Origin: Strix aluco
Taxonomy: Eukaryota > Chordata > Aves > Strigiformes > Strigidae
Length of the DNA: 64,000 bases
Reading direction: 5' to 3'
Assembly (NCBI RefSeq): GCF_031877795.1
Contig: NC_133940.1
Coordinates: forward strand, 8,929,985 to 8,993,984
The notes under the pieces were generated by a model that saw nothing but the letters and a program-made list of their open reading frames with translations, made no database searches and was not told the origin of the DNA. Position 1 is the first letter of the stretch. Each line of letters opens with the position of its first letter. The position numbers and the translations under genes were made by a program. Below are positions 20,593-32,386 of this stretch, piece by piece.

Positions 20593-23500
20593 AGTATGCC
20601 CTTACCAAACAATCCAAAGCAAAGGTAATTGTGTTGATTTGGGTGTTTGAACTGTTTCGATGACTGTTTGTGTGTTAGGTGCAGCTAGCTGTGTTTAAAT
20701 GCGGAGTGGCTGTAGCTCATCATCCGTGGGTTTAGCCCAACATCCCTGAGACTTGCTGGGTGGATTTCAAATTCTGTGTGCTGCGTGTCCTCTGTTTGCC
20801 TTAATGCGTAGTGGCTTCAACAGGGTTATTAGAAATAATCTTGAATAGCAGCTGTTTCACAGCTCCCAGTTTTACTAAGTGAAATTTGGATCTTTACTTG
20901 GTTTTTATGTTTGAAATAAAATTACAATGGCACCTCTCTTATGGTAATGACCGATCTGTTACGTTAAGCCAGTTCCTTTATTTCTAGCTAGCATTTATTT
21001 CTAACCCATTATACTTCTGCAAGCAGCAGCAAGTTCCTCACTTTTTAACACTTCTCCCACTTTACCTCTCCTAGCTATTTGTCAAGTGTTTTCGATGGGA
21101 GCAAGTATTTTCTATAGTGTGACATCTGTTGTGATCCCTAGTTAAGATTACATTGAGCTTTGGAGGGAGAGATGAGGTTTTTATACCACTTGGGGATTGT
21201 GCTTTCCTGCCCATGAATTTTTCAGAATTGTTAGTGCTATCAGCTCTGATATTTAAGGCATGAAAACAGTAAGAAGTAAGAAAAAAGTTTCCAATTTTAT
21301 AAACAGCTATCTGTCATGGGCCTTGAGAGAGGTAATTAACAACCCTAAAATAATAGCGCGTTTCTGTTATATGCTTATTAGATTCAAAGTAGTCCAACTC
21401 TGTGTTCAAATGTAGTTTTATTTTAGCATATTACAAAACTTAAGAACATTTAAGTATACTGAGTAGCACTGTCAGTGTGATCCAGGCTGCTTTCACTTTT
21501 CGGGCTCTGAAAGAAAACTACGTGAGCCTTTTGTTAAGGAAATGTTAGTGAGCTCCTGGGAGTGTGTGGTGCAGCTCTTCAAGAAGCCTGCCCATGCCGG
21601 AAAGCCATGTTTGCATTATATCAACCTATGCAAGGGATTAATCTGGAAGCAGAGCTGAGTGGCTTGTGAACTTTCTACCTCAGGTCAGCTGTGCTCTAGC
21701 TGCGTGGTCCAAATTGCTATTTGATGGGATAAACAACATTTGTGTGCTTTTTATGGACTTTGTTCAAAGAGCAAACAGATAATTCTTCGCAGCAGGTAAT
21801 TCTGCACAGCACCACAACTAATTTGCTACAGTTTTACTCCGTTAAAGATGGAGCAATGCAATAACATAGTTGATTACATAAGCACAAGTTTGGTTGATCA
21901 CATCTGTATGGGGATGTAATATGTGAATTGACCTACAAGCAGACACAGTGATTTATTTTGTCTTGTCTCCTTGAATTCTGCCAAGACAGTTTTCTTTCAG
22001 TTCAAACTCAGCAGTTTGCTCAGCCTCAATCATTACTGTACTGATTGATTGACCAGTAAGAGGAACTGCTGTGGTTGTGGAAGCCAGTGTGCTCCAGACT
22101 CCTGTGATGAACAGGTGAGGCGTTGCATGGTAAGGGAAGTCCCCTTGCCTGTGATCCTGGCTTTTGCAGAATTAACAAGAGCTGGTCCCAAATCCAGTCA
22201 CAAGATGAAATGCAGAAAATGAGGTATTGGAGGTTTCTGTGCCAGGACTGTTGTGGTACAGATGGATAAGAAGAGTTACCCATCAATAACAGGGCATTGA
22301 CTGACTTTTCTCTCGTGTGCATTCCTAGCACTGAGAAATCAGTATAAACCCATCATTTACCCTAACAGTCTTTGAAAAACACAATCTGTTCTTAATATGT
22401 TCCCAGGAAAAAAATTCTACTTAAATTAGGCTCTTGAGACTCAGTAGAAATTTAAGCTACTTATTCTTCAGCCAAAAAAAAAAAAAAGAGCTTTTGGATA
22501 AAACTCCAGTGTTGGTGTTGATGGATTTTCCTCCCCAGGATACCCGGCATATTTCTTTTCTGCAGAAAAAGGTTAATATCACAGAATACTATGTGTGGCA
22601 ACATCCATAGGTTCCTTGTGTTGCAATGGAGTATTTATCCTTCCTAGAGATCAGTATCCAGATACCACTCTCTGGAGCGCTTGCCTTTTCGTGTACTGCC
22701 TGCTCGTCGTTGCAGCAATACCCAAAAAACAAGATAGGATCCTGCTGCACTAGATCTTTATGAACGCACAGTGAGAGTTGATTGCTATCCTGAAGAAGTT
22801 ACCAAATAACTAGATAGGTTAGGCTAAAGGGGTGTTGGGAAACAAACACAGCAAAGGTGTCGAAGTGGAAGTAGAGTGGTGCTTGTAGTTAGTACATGGT
22901 AACTCCTGAGGCCATTGGGCCTGGCCTCTGAGCTTTGTCTCCATGGAAGAAAAAATAATGAATCTTTACTGTGTGTAGATACACTCAGAGAGATAAAGGG
23001 ATTTTTTTTGTGCGTGCTATGGCAGATCACAGGTTTAAAAATGGAGGGTGAGTGGGGGAAGGGACTGGAACTTGAATTTTTTGTCTCACTGGTCTGTCAG
23101 CAATATCTGCCGTTCACCACCATCCATCCACAGTGATTTTTTTAGGGATTGTTTCTGCTGAAATCTTGAATCAGTGGATACCTGAAAAATTACCTAATTT
23201 TGCATAGCTTGACATTCTCTTCAAAGTCTGTGCAGCTCACACTATAGTACATGCTTTCCTTCTTTGTCAGTTGTTCTGAGTATTCCAGGAGATCCCTGTT
23301 TCAGCAGATCTTTGCTGTTGTTCATTTGGCTTTAGACTTTTCTGGGCTTCTTTCAGCCCTACTTTTTCTCTGCCTGGTTCCTTCTTTCCACCTCCTTCTA
23401 AAATCATAAATAAAAATTATTTTGAAAGGCTAGTTGAAATTTGCACACCACTGGAGGATAAGTCTGCACTTACTCTGTGATTCCATTATCCTTTCAATAG

Positions 23501-23682
23501 TTTTAGTAGTGTGCTTTTGTTCTGCTTCTCACTTCAAGTGCACATCCCTTCATTTGCCCACAAGATTGAGCTGGGAATGAGTTCAGTGGTCAGGACGCAG
23601 AATATGCAACGGTGCTATCTGGGGGAAGGGTTGGCACGGGACTGGAAGGATATGGTAGTGAGTAAATGCTGAAAGAATTAAA

Positions 23683-23812
23683 CTGCTATTTAAATAAATA
23701 CTTTGAATATTTATTTATTATTCTATATTGTTCTTTAATTCTAAAATAATTATATAATTATATTTTAAAATATTCTAATATTTAAGTAAAATAATATACA
23801 GACCCTAATTTT
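23683..23812. repeat. AT-rich low-complexity stretch
   Basis: About 130 bases are made almost only of A and T, with TATTTA and TAATTATA type words. No open frame or transposon end is seen in it. Confidence 0.8.
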
Positions 23813-26800
23813 TCATGTGTGCCTTGGGGTATGTACACATCTTAGTTTTAGCTCTAAGCAGTGTATTGTTTGGGGAAGTACGTTCAAGCATGACTAATCT
23901 GCATTTGTCTCCCTTTCCCAAAACGTTGTGCCATTTGAAATGTTTTATTTTTCTGTATTTAAAGAATATTCTTTTGTAATCCAAAAACTATTTTTCATTT
24001 TTTCTAGAACAATTGGTTGAAGTGTTTTTATTAATCTTTTTATTTTTTAAGCACTTCTATCTGTAATACACAATAGAGGCAAATGAATTGATTTTTTTGA
24101 GACAAGCTTGCTTTTTATCCTACAGAAACGATGACTCATGAGATTCATCCAACCCTCATCTGTATTCCTCCCCCAGCTAATAAGTTAAATGTGAGTTTTG
24201 TGTTTGTATTAAAAGGCATCCTATGCTTACCTCACCAGGGAGCTTGTTTGAACATTGAGTTCACAAGAGGAAAATTCCTTGCCACAGTAAAACTGCATCT
24301 CTGGGCATTAAGGAGCTTTGCAAAGTTTGCTCCTTAACTAAAGAAAACAGCATTTGATTTAATTGCTCACATTTACAGTGATTCTAGTCTGGCGTGCTTG
24401 TAACTCTTCATGGTGGTGCCAGGTTTGTGGCTCTGATCCATGAATAGACAGCAGAAGGCAGAGACCTGTAATATTTTGTCTCTGGACCTGTTAATCCTGC
24501 AGATGGAGGCTACCAGGATGTACAAGATGCTACACTGATCTAGGATAAAAATGCTCTATTTTTATTCTGACTGAAACAGTCCTGTAAATGGTTGTGCTGG
24601 TGTAACTAAGAAGGAAGCATGGAGGATGGAGCTGGGTGGAGGTACTTCAAGTCAGTGTTGCTGCTGAGGCCCCATGCTGTGGGAAGGCACCCTTAGCTGG
24701 AGCTGACTCCCACGTTAACACAGCCCAGCTTGTTTAAAGCTAAAATGAGGTATGGCCTTGCAGCTCTGCAGCGTGGATGCACCATGAGTTTTAGCTGAGA
24801 GGAAAGGAGAGCTTGATCAGTACAATTCACTGCATAAAAGGTAGCCGATTTCTCTGCAAAGCTGTGGATTTTGCATTGGGCTTTTTTAACTGAGCAAAGG
24901 TCTTCTGAGCATCCTTGCTGGCAGAGCCTGGTTTAGAGCCTCCCATGGGGGATGCCTGATAGGGGTGCACAGGAATAGGAGGCTTGCTTGGTGTCTCCCA
25001 GCCCCCATCTTGCAAAAGTGTTTGACACACAGGGTCTGGCTTCTCTGACTCTGCTCTTCCCTCAAAAGGTGCCCAAACTCTTGGGCAAAGAGGTGCTTGA
25101 CTTCTGTTACACAGGTGAGCCTGATGCTCATTATGTTAATTTCTTAAAATTTGATCCTTTTGTGATGTAAATACTGCGTAACCTAGAACAGAGTTGAGCT
25201 CCTGAATTGGTTTTGCCTAGATGCTGATCAGTGTCTGGCTGTAGACAGTGCATGAAGCTGACACAGTGACATGGGTGTGAATTCTCACTCTGGACAGGTG
25301 TTTTACCCTCTCTTCTGTACTGTTGCTTTATTCAGCAAGAGCAAGCCTTGTTTTTCCAGGTACTCCTTTCTGGTGAAATCTGGAGAGGTAAAACAAAAGA
25401 AGCAGCTTTGCAGAAAGAAATCCATACTCTGAACATCAGTTTTTTCCTGTTTGGTCACTGCACACTTAATACTGCCTTGCAGATGTTGGGACGACTGGTA
25501 CTTAACTAAGACTGTTGAGAGGATTGATCTTCCAGAAACAATAAAAACTCCATGCGTAACTATCTCCTCCCTTCACCATTTCCTAGGGTGGGAGGGACTG
25601 GCTGTAATTACAGAGGCTGCAGAATAGGCACGTTCATACTCTCCATCAGCCAGAGCTACAAGCCTCTTTCTGTATGACTCCAGCTAAGGCCAGACTGTCT
25701 GTGGATTCTTGTTTAAAGGGTTTTGGAGATTTTGCAGCACTTCTATTTCCTGGAACTCTGTACAGCAAGTTTGCTGCTGTGAATGGAGTTCTTGATAAAT
25801 GAACCTGCAGAAGTGCCAAAGATTGACTGGGTCATATATAGCAAAGGGTTAAGCCTTATATCCCACAGGATGCTAAACAGAACATGTAGCTGCAAGAATA
25901 AAAGATGAAAGCAACGTAGACCATCAACTTCACATTTTCCAATGGAGGAAAACACTTTGGGCAGACACAGCATGTGGGAAGAAGAAGAGATTCCACCATA
26001 GCAGAAATGGACAGTTGACCTGTGTGTTGAAGTTCAAAGAGTAAAGGCTCTGGAGGGTAATTCATGCTCCTGCCTTACAAACTCAGTTAGGATTTTAGCT
26101 GCAAGTAGAGCAAAGAGCAGAAACTTAGGTGAGACAATTCTGCTGAAAAATACATTGGGCAGCTCTATGAACAGGCAAGGAATGTCTTTTTATAGTTTGA
26201 CAGGTAATACTTTGTTTCTCCCATCCCTTCTCAAGAGAACTGCAACTAGAAAAACACTGTGATTGACTACAGGCCAGTAGGCCAAGGGAGATTTTTAACT
26301 TTCTCTGGCAGAGAGAGTGGCTTTCAGCTGGCTTCAGTGAGCATGGTTTCATGGACACTTCAGCACTAGAATTGACCTAAGTGCAAGTCAGGTGGGGTTT
26401 TTTGGGGTGGATTACCCTTAGCTGGTATCAGCAGCTTTCCTTAATTTGAATTTCATGAGTGATCTATTGGCTTGACATAATCCTGTGCATGGGCAGAGGA
26501 TTAAATATAACATAATATATTATTCCAAACTTAAGAGCTCAAGGTAAATGAATTCCCAATGCAAAAGGAAATCTCTGTGACTTCCTAACCCTCCCTTATG
26601 CTAAAAGTAATTTAAAAGTATACTATAATGAAGATAGTATCTGTATGCCAAAAAATATCTAATTTCACAGAAAAGTAACTTATGCAGTGCACATTGTGCA
26701 GTTTGATGGCGTTCCATATAACATGGTATTCTTTTGTAGATGTCTGCTCATTAAGCAAGATCTTCTTTACAAAGTGTAGGGGCTGTTTAAATGCTTTAGG

Positions 26801-29557
26801 GGATGAGCGTATTTATTATGAGCTGATAATCCTTGTAACTTGTTACATTAATATATAAATGGATTAGAGTATAGTCCAATGAGAAGCATGGAACTAAACT
26901 GCGGAAATAAATGTACTAGAACCCTAAATAGTATAATAATCCTCCAAGGGGAAATTGCACCGTCATTCATTTATAATGGTATTGTGATTGGCTTTGTTTT
27001 AGTCCAACTTTGAGTCAGTGCCTCCATGAAAATCTCATGACTTGCCTTCCAAAACGACATCAAAGACAAAAGGAGAAAAACAGTCTTGACAAAACCAGGT
27101 CACTACATCAACAAGAGCAGAGTGGGCTGAGCAGCTCTGCTTCCTAAATCAAAGCCTTGCTGCAGGAGCATTGCTGCACTCCCATTAGTGTGTCACAAGT
27201 GTCTCAGCGGTGAGGGACCAAGAACTGTCACAAGGGCAGATAAAGGGCTTGAAGGACTTGGCCAAAGCCTGGTGCCTCTCTTCTCAGAGAGCTGCTGTCC
27301 TGAGATGAGGGTGTGGAGATGCTCAAGGCATCCCTTTGCGGGGAATGTCCTGGTCCCAGCTGTGCTTTGCAGCCAGCCCCTGCACAAGTTAGGAATGAGG
27401 AGGAATAGTGAGTCCTTTGTGCCTAAATCAAGCAAAAATCCCACCAAGTGAACTGAGATGTTCTGCTAGCCCTGTGCTTCCAGAAAAGCAAGAGTCCTTT
27501 TGTAGTCTTGGCTAGGAACTCCTAGGGCTGGGAGAGACAGGATCTTCTGATGTTTGTGAACCATGAGAAAAATTAGCAGGCCTGGAGCCTATCTCAGTCT
27601 GCCTACAGAGCGAGGAGCTGTCAAGAAACCATCATCTCCCTCTCCTGCCACAGTTCCTGTGTTATCCCCAGAAGAGCTGTTCATCCAGGGACAGAGAGGG
27701 GGATGTGAGTACACACACAGAGGGCCACGCAGGCTGTGTGGAATTGCCGTGTGGGCAAAATAGCTCCTTCATGCACAATTCAGCTGTCTGTAGCCATGCG
27801 GTGGGAGCTAGAGGGGATTAATGAAAAGGACTCTGCTCCTGGATCCCATGCGACAGTGTCCTCCAACCGTTTTTGTAAAGAGCTGGTTTTGTTTAGTGTA
27901 TATAGCCAAAACTTAACAAGGTAATTATGTAGCTGTCAGGGTGAGGTAATTAATATCTAGTACAACATACTGTAACATACTGCTTCTTTTATATGTGTTT
28001 TGTGCAAAGTGGGAGTGCTGAGGTGTGCTAGTTTTGCTACTTTGCTGCTGTCTGGTGAAGAGGGTGAAAGAAACGACTGGAAGAAGGAAATGTTTCCTAT
28101 CTTTTGGGGTTTTAATTAAATAGTGAGCAGTGGCAGCAATGGCAAAGTGTCTGGGCTTCTCCTGGGACACGCGTACTGAGCAAGGGATTTGCAGAGGAGA
28201 AGAAATCTGGATGCAGGAGGCTCATACAGGTGTCTGTGTCCAAGAACAGCACTGCTCTTGCCAACAAGCCTCTCTCTCTGTGTTGCTTATTTGATTAACG
28301 AAGAAGAGACCTTTACCTGTGTCTTTGCCCATATGGGTGCAAGGCCAGAGTTTTGGTGTTACGACATGAATAGCGATAACAGCACATGGTCTCTTGCAGG
28401 TTTCACTAAAGCCATCCACCAACACATGTAGCAGATGCCAAATGGAAGCCACAAGCTTTGCTCTTGCTATAGGACGCCTCAGGCAAGGTTTACCAAAAGC
28501 GAAGACCTAGTCTCAGGCTTGAAATGTCACGCTGTGCAACCTGTCTCCTAATGCAGCCGCTACTGAGCACTGAAACTGGAGCCTGCTCCTGTGCTCGTGA
28601 TCTGGCGTTCCCCTCGGCTGCACCGTGGTGGCAGAGACACCCCAGCTTCTAGCAGAAGTAGCTCCCGAGCGGTTCAGGTCAGCCGCCTCTCCCCACAACT
28701 CCTCCTGAAGCTCTTCAACCTCTGCAGGGGCACGGAGAGGTGTACGTGGGGTCTGTGCCCCAGGGGGGTTGTGCCTGTACAAAGCCAATGCCGAGCACGA
28801 GCTGGCGTCTGCCCTGACCCAACAGGTCATCTGGAGGGGTAAACTCGAGGAGGGAAACAGAAACTTACTTTAATAACGTTAGGAAAACCTGCCTTGGTTT
28901 CAAGTGAGTTAATATCTCAGTGCAAAATAAATGACTTATATCACCTTGGGCTTTTCTGGGTAGGATTTTGAGCAGAGCAAGCTAATAATGATTCTGGTTC
29001 ATTGGGATTTTAGATGGTATTCTTGCTTATTGGTGTAAACAGAAGGTGATGGCGCAGTATGTGGGAGGTCTTTAATCTTCTAGATTTACATTTTGCAGGG
29101 TTATAATTTTTTTTAAGATTTTTTTTTTTCATCTTGAGCACTGGCAGAGGCAGGTAACTAAAGGTACACACAGAGCATTTTAATGTGGCTTTTTCCTGAA
29201 ATCATCTGAGCAGACAAGCCCCTTCCAACCACAGCCCCACCCTCCCATCTGCATTTCATAAGGGTATTACCACTGTAATTAATAGGAGTTGTATAACAGT
29301 ACCTAATTAAACTCTGATCATATAGTGTAAATTTAACTTGATTATCATTAGCCTCAGTGAACTCTGCAGGAGATTAATCCTGGTGATTCACTCAGCACAG
29401 AAAGCAACAGCGCCAGTTCTGCAGAGGCCCGAAATATTAGTGGGCCAAAATACTCCGTGTTCCGAAACCCTGCGAGGTAGGGCCATGTCCCAGTGATAAC
29501 GCTGGTGTTGAGGGGATTGCACTGCAACTGGAGTCTCCCCATTTCCAAATTGGGGAG

Positions 29558-29638
29558 ACTGGGATGCCAGCAGGCTCCTATAGAGCAGATCTTAAATCCC
29601 ACTGGGATGCCAGCAGGCTCCTATGGAGCAGATCTTAA
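29558..29638. repeat. 43-base tandem duplication
   Basis: The unit at 29558-29600 (starting ACTGGGATGCCAGCAGGCTC) is repeated at 29601-29638 with about one mismatch and without its last few bases. It is a recent local duplication in non-coding sequence. Confidence 0.9.
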
Positions 29639-29982
29639 AACACTGAATAAGGAGTCTGAGAGGATTATGGCTTACGTAAGAGTTTTATGTCTGTCCTAAA
29701 GCTACAGCCCCGATGCGTTTGTGGGCTGTGTACTGTGTCCACCAATGATTCATGGACACCAGGACCTCCTGAATGACTACAAGCCATGTTTTGTTTAAAA
29801 TGAGATTTGAAATACAATCCCTTGTGAAAGGTGGTGGGGTTTTGTCTGTGGGAACAAAGCAAAAGCAATAATGTTTATTTCTGCACATCAAAATTCTGTG
29901 TGCTTCACTTCTGCCTGGTGTGCTAGAGAATGTTTCCACTTTTCTTTGGTAAAATACCAAATAAGCCTTTGGTAAAATAATC

Positions 29983-30002
29983 TTTTTTTTTTTTTTTTTT
30001 TT
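29983..30002. repeat. Poly(T), 20 bases
   Basis: An uninterrupted T run is preceded by two copies of CTTTGGTAAAATA (about 29945 and 29968). A minus-strand poly(A) tail was considered, but no adjoining retrocopy is recognisable. Confidence 0.85.
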
Positions 30003-30384
30003 CCAGTATCTAGTCCAGAAGTACAGGGCGTGGGGTTTGTCCTGTCTTTCACTGAGCAGATCTGCTTGTTTGTCGCTAATAATAGTTTAATCAATGGGGC
30101 CAATTCCTGCATATTCTCCGTCTGATGGTAGCCCAGAAGACCCAGATGACAGCAGAAAAAGGTCTTTTGTATCTGTCACTTTTTTTTTTTCCTTAATTAA
30201 AAGCAAAGAGAAAGTTTTACTCTTGTTTGCATGAATGGTCACATCAAACAGTACAGGAAAATCTAGGCCAAGCTGCTTTCAGCGGGCTAAGGAACATTAT
30301 ACCATGGCACCACGTCCTTTCATAGTAGCAACGCCTCTTAATAAACGTCAGGGACCTTTTGAACTTTCTTTGATGCTGTTAGCT

Positions 30385-30580
30385 TTGCTTTTCACGAGTA
30401 CCCCGAAGCCCACCTTGCCCCTCCCTCGCTCACCGTGGGGCAGCTGCCGTTAGGAGATGTGTCCGTGTGGGATGGGGAGGAGAGGGATGCGCGCCGGGAA
30501 GCGCGGCTGGTGCATCCTCGCTGCCTGCGGAAACGGTGCCGGTTATATAACGCCCTCGCTGGGTAACGAGGTAAAACTCT
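30385..30580 (+). promoter_or_regulatory. Small CpG-rich patch with a TATA-like box (candidate promoter)
   Basis: About 19 CpG dinucleotides fall in 200 bases, far above the surrounding sequence. The palindrome GTTATATAAC with TATATAA at 30544-30550 sits in its downstream part. A strong donor-like AAAGG|GTAAGT occurs at 30635/30636. Together these resemble a promoter and short first exon, but no conserved protein is seen and no partner exon is identified. Confidence 0.3.
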
Positions 30581-30657
30581 GTCAACTCTTCTGCAGGAGG
30601 TTTCAGAGGGTTTGGGGCTGCTGGCTGGCTAAAGGGTAAGTCAGGAATGTGTTTCTC

Positions 30658-30681
30658 AGGGTGGGGGGGTGTGGGGGGGTG
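30658..30681 (+). other. Possible G-quadruplex run
   Basis: The stretch GGGTGGGGGGGTGTGGGGGGG contains three G runs, two of them seven long, which is enough for four GGG tracts. It lies just downstream of the CpG-rich patch at 30385-30580. Folding is inferred from the pattern only. Confidence 0.5.
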
Positions 30682-32348
30682 CACACGTGTGTGTCAGAGT
30701 GTACGGTGCTGAAAAGGGGCTCCAAAATTACAGGCTGAGATGTGGGTGCAGGCGATGGTACCTCAAGCAAGCACGGCTACTCTGCACAGGTAGTGTGTTG
30801 CCTGAAACAGAACAGTGTAGGGTATTGCTGCTTTGTGAAACAGCTCTGTAACTTGTTTGTTCTGTTTTTCTGTTTCCTCTAATGTGTCTGAAACACAATT
30901 AAGAATATGCTGTGATTAACCCACAATAGCTTTCCCTTAATAGTGGTAATAACACTTTTGGAGAGAAGCCTGTGCTTAGGCAGTGAAATGCTTTACATCT
31001 AAGATCTCAAGACGCTGACACTATTCAGAATGTAACTTGCTGGGGCTTTGCTGTTGCTTTTTCCACTTACAGAGTTGTGGCTGTTTGCAGCTCAGCTGGT
31101 ACGTTTGCTTGTCCGAGTTAAAACGTTCGTGTTGACTGGTGAGTGCATGCTGGGTGACTGTGTCCATGAGCACCAGATACCCATGTCTAGTTTGATTTAA
31201 GACTGGAGCTATAGGTCTGGACATGCTTGCCACTGTCACATAAGAGATACTCACACGCGTAGCACTCTCATGGAGCTACTGCCACATGTGCATCTCAAAG
31301 CAGAAAGCAATCTTGCTTTGCAGCAAGATGAACAACAAAGAGAATGCCTGAGCTTTCTGGGGTTATGTTACGGGGGTTATGCTTGCTCTCCAAGTGCTGT
31401 ATGTGCTTCAAGTAAGTGGGAGTTAGTGGTAAAACTGATGGTTCCCTTACAGAAACAGAGGGGCTGCAGAGAGGGGCTGTATGTACATCCGCAGCCCAGT
31501 TAGCTGGAAGCTCAGAAGATTCAAACAGCAAGAAACAGAGCCCAAATGAACCTAAATAAACAAGGGGTTCTGAATTATTCACAAACAGAAATGTTTGTTC
31601 CTGAACAGTCAGGTGCCTAAATCCGGAGCAGCCTCAGGCTGTGGGACTAGCAATGCGAGGGTGAGCGTTGTCCTAAAATGAACTGTGCAACAGAAAAATC
31701 ACTTGGTATTAGATACAAGCTCATATTCCCCTGGGATTGTGAATCTCTTGTGCTCAATTTTTAGGCTCTTCTTTTTTTTGTTATCATCTGAAGGGTACTT
31801 GATGCCACAGTTCCTGTCCCTTTGGCTTTTGCATTTGTTCCTTGCAATATTCAGCTGGAGTAGCAGACTGCCAGGGCCCACATCCTCTTTCATCTTTGTT
31901 CTGCTTCTCTCATTGTGCTTGGGACTGGTAGTCCCATAGATCCGGCTGGTCCCCAGCTGGTTATATGGCCCTTGTGTGAGGAGATGTGTGTAAGCAGAGA
32001 GGAGTTAACCAGAGGGCAGTGCCTCCCTCCAGACTCATGTGAGCTGCATGAGGACTGGTTGCCAAACAGTTTTTACTCTGAACCTCAGGGGTCATGAGCA
32101 ATCAGATGTGTGGTGGCCGCTTCTTTTGCATCTCACCAGCACGCTTCTGGTTTGTTGCAGAAGTTTTGCAGGGAACAGCTCCCCAACGTTTTGTGCCCCC
32201 ACCCCAGGCACCCCAGGAGGGGTGTGGCGGAGCCAGCTGTGGTGTCCAAGGCTTGGACCTTGGGAAGGGAAATGAGCTAATGAAATCCCACCTTGGTGGC
32301 AAGCATAGCACATAACCACCTTTGCGCTGGGGGAGGTGGCTTCTCTGT

Positions 32349-32386
32349 GCTGCAGAAACACCTTGTTGCTGCAGAAACACCTTGTT
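32349..32386. repeat. 19-base tandem repeat, two copies
   Basis: GCTGCAGAAACACCTTGTT occurs twice without a gap, followed by a decayed third start. Confidence 0.9.

Larger units (their letters stand above)
18141..20595 (-). mobile_element. CR1 LINE, 5'-truncated and internally deleted
   Basis: On the minus strand the element reads from the start of the CR1 endonuclease (LYANARSMGNKQEELE) through reverse transcriptase to the CR1 3' end, whose plus-strand complement begins GAATCATAGAATGCTTTGGG. The 5' UTR and ORF1 are missing, a normal CR1 truncation. Endonuclease segments lie between 19726 and 20592 in one frame interrupted by stops; reverse transcriptase follows in another frame. Near 18587 the sequence jumps from the GSVLGPVL motif to the ERVQRR region, so several hundred bases with the catalytic FADD motif are lost. 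It is dead and moderately old. CR1 makes no regular target duplication and none is seen. Confidence 0.93.

Noticed and set aside
29960-30002. Poly(A) tail of a processed pseudogene on the minus strand
   Set aside because: Sequence beside the T run shows no gene similarity, and the repeated CTTTGGTAAAATA lies on one side only, so it does not act as a target duplication.
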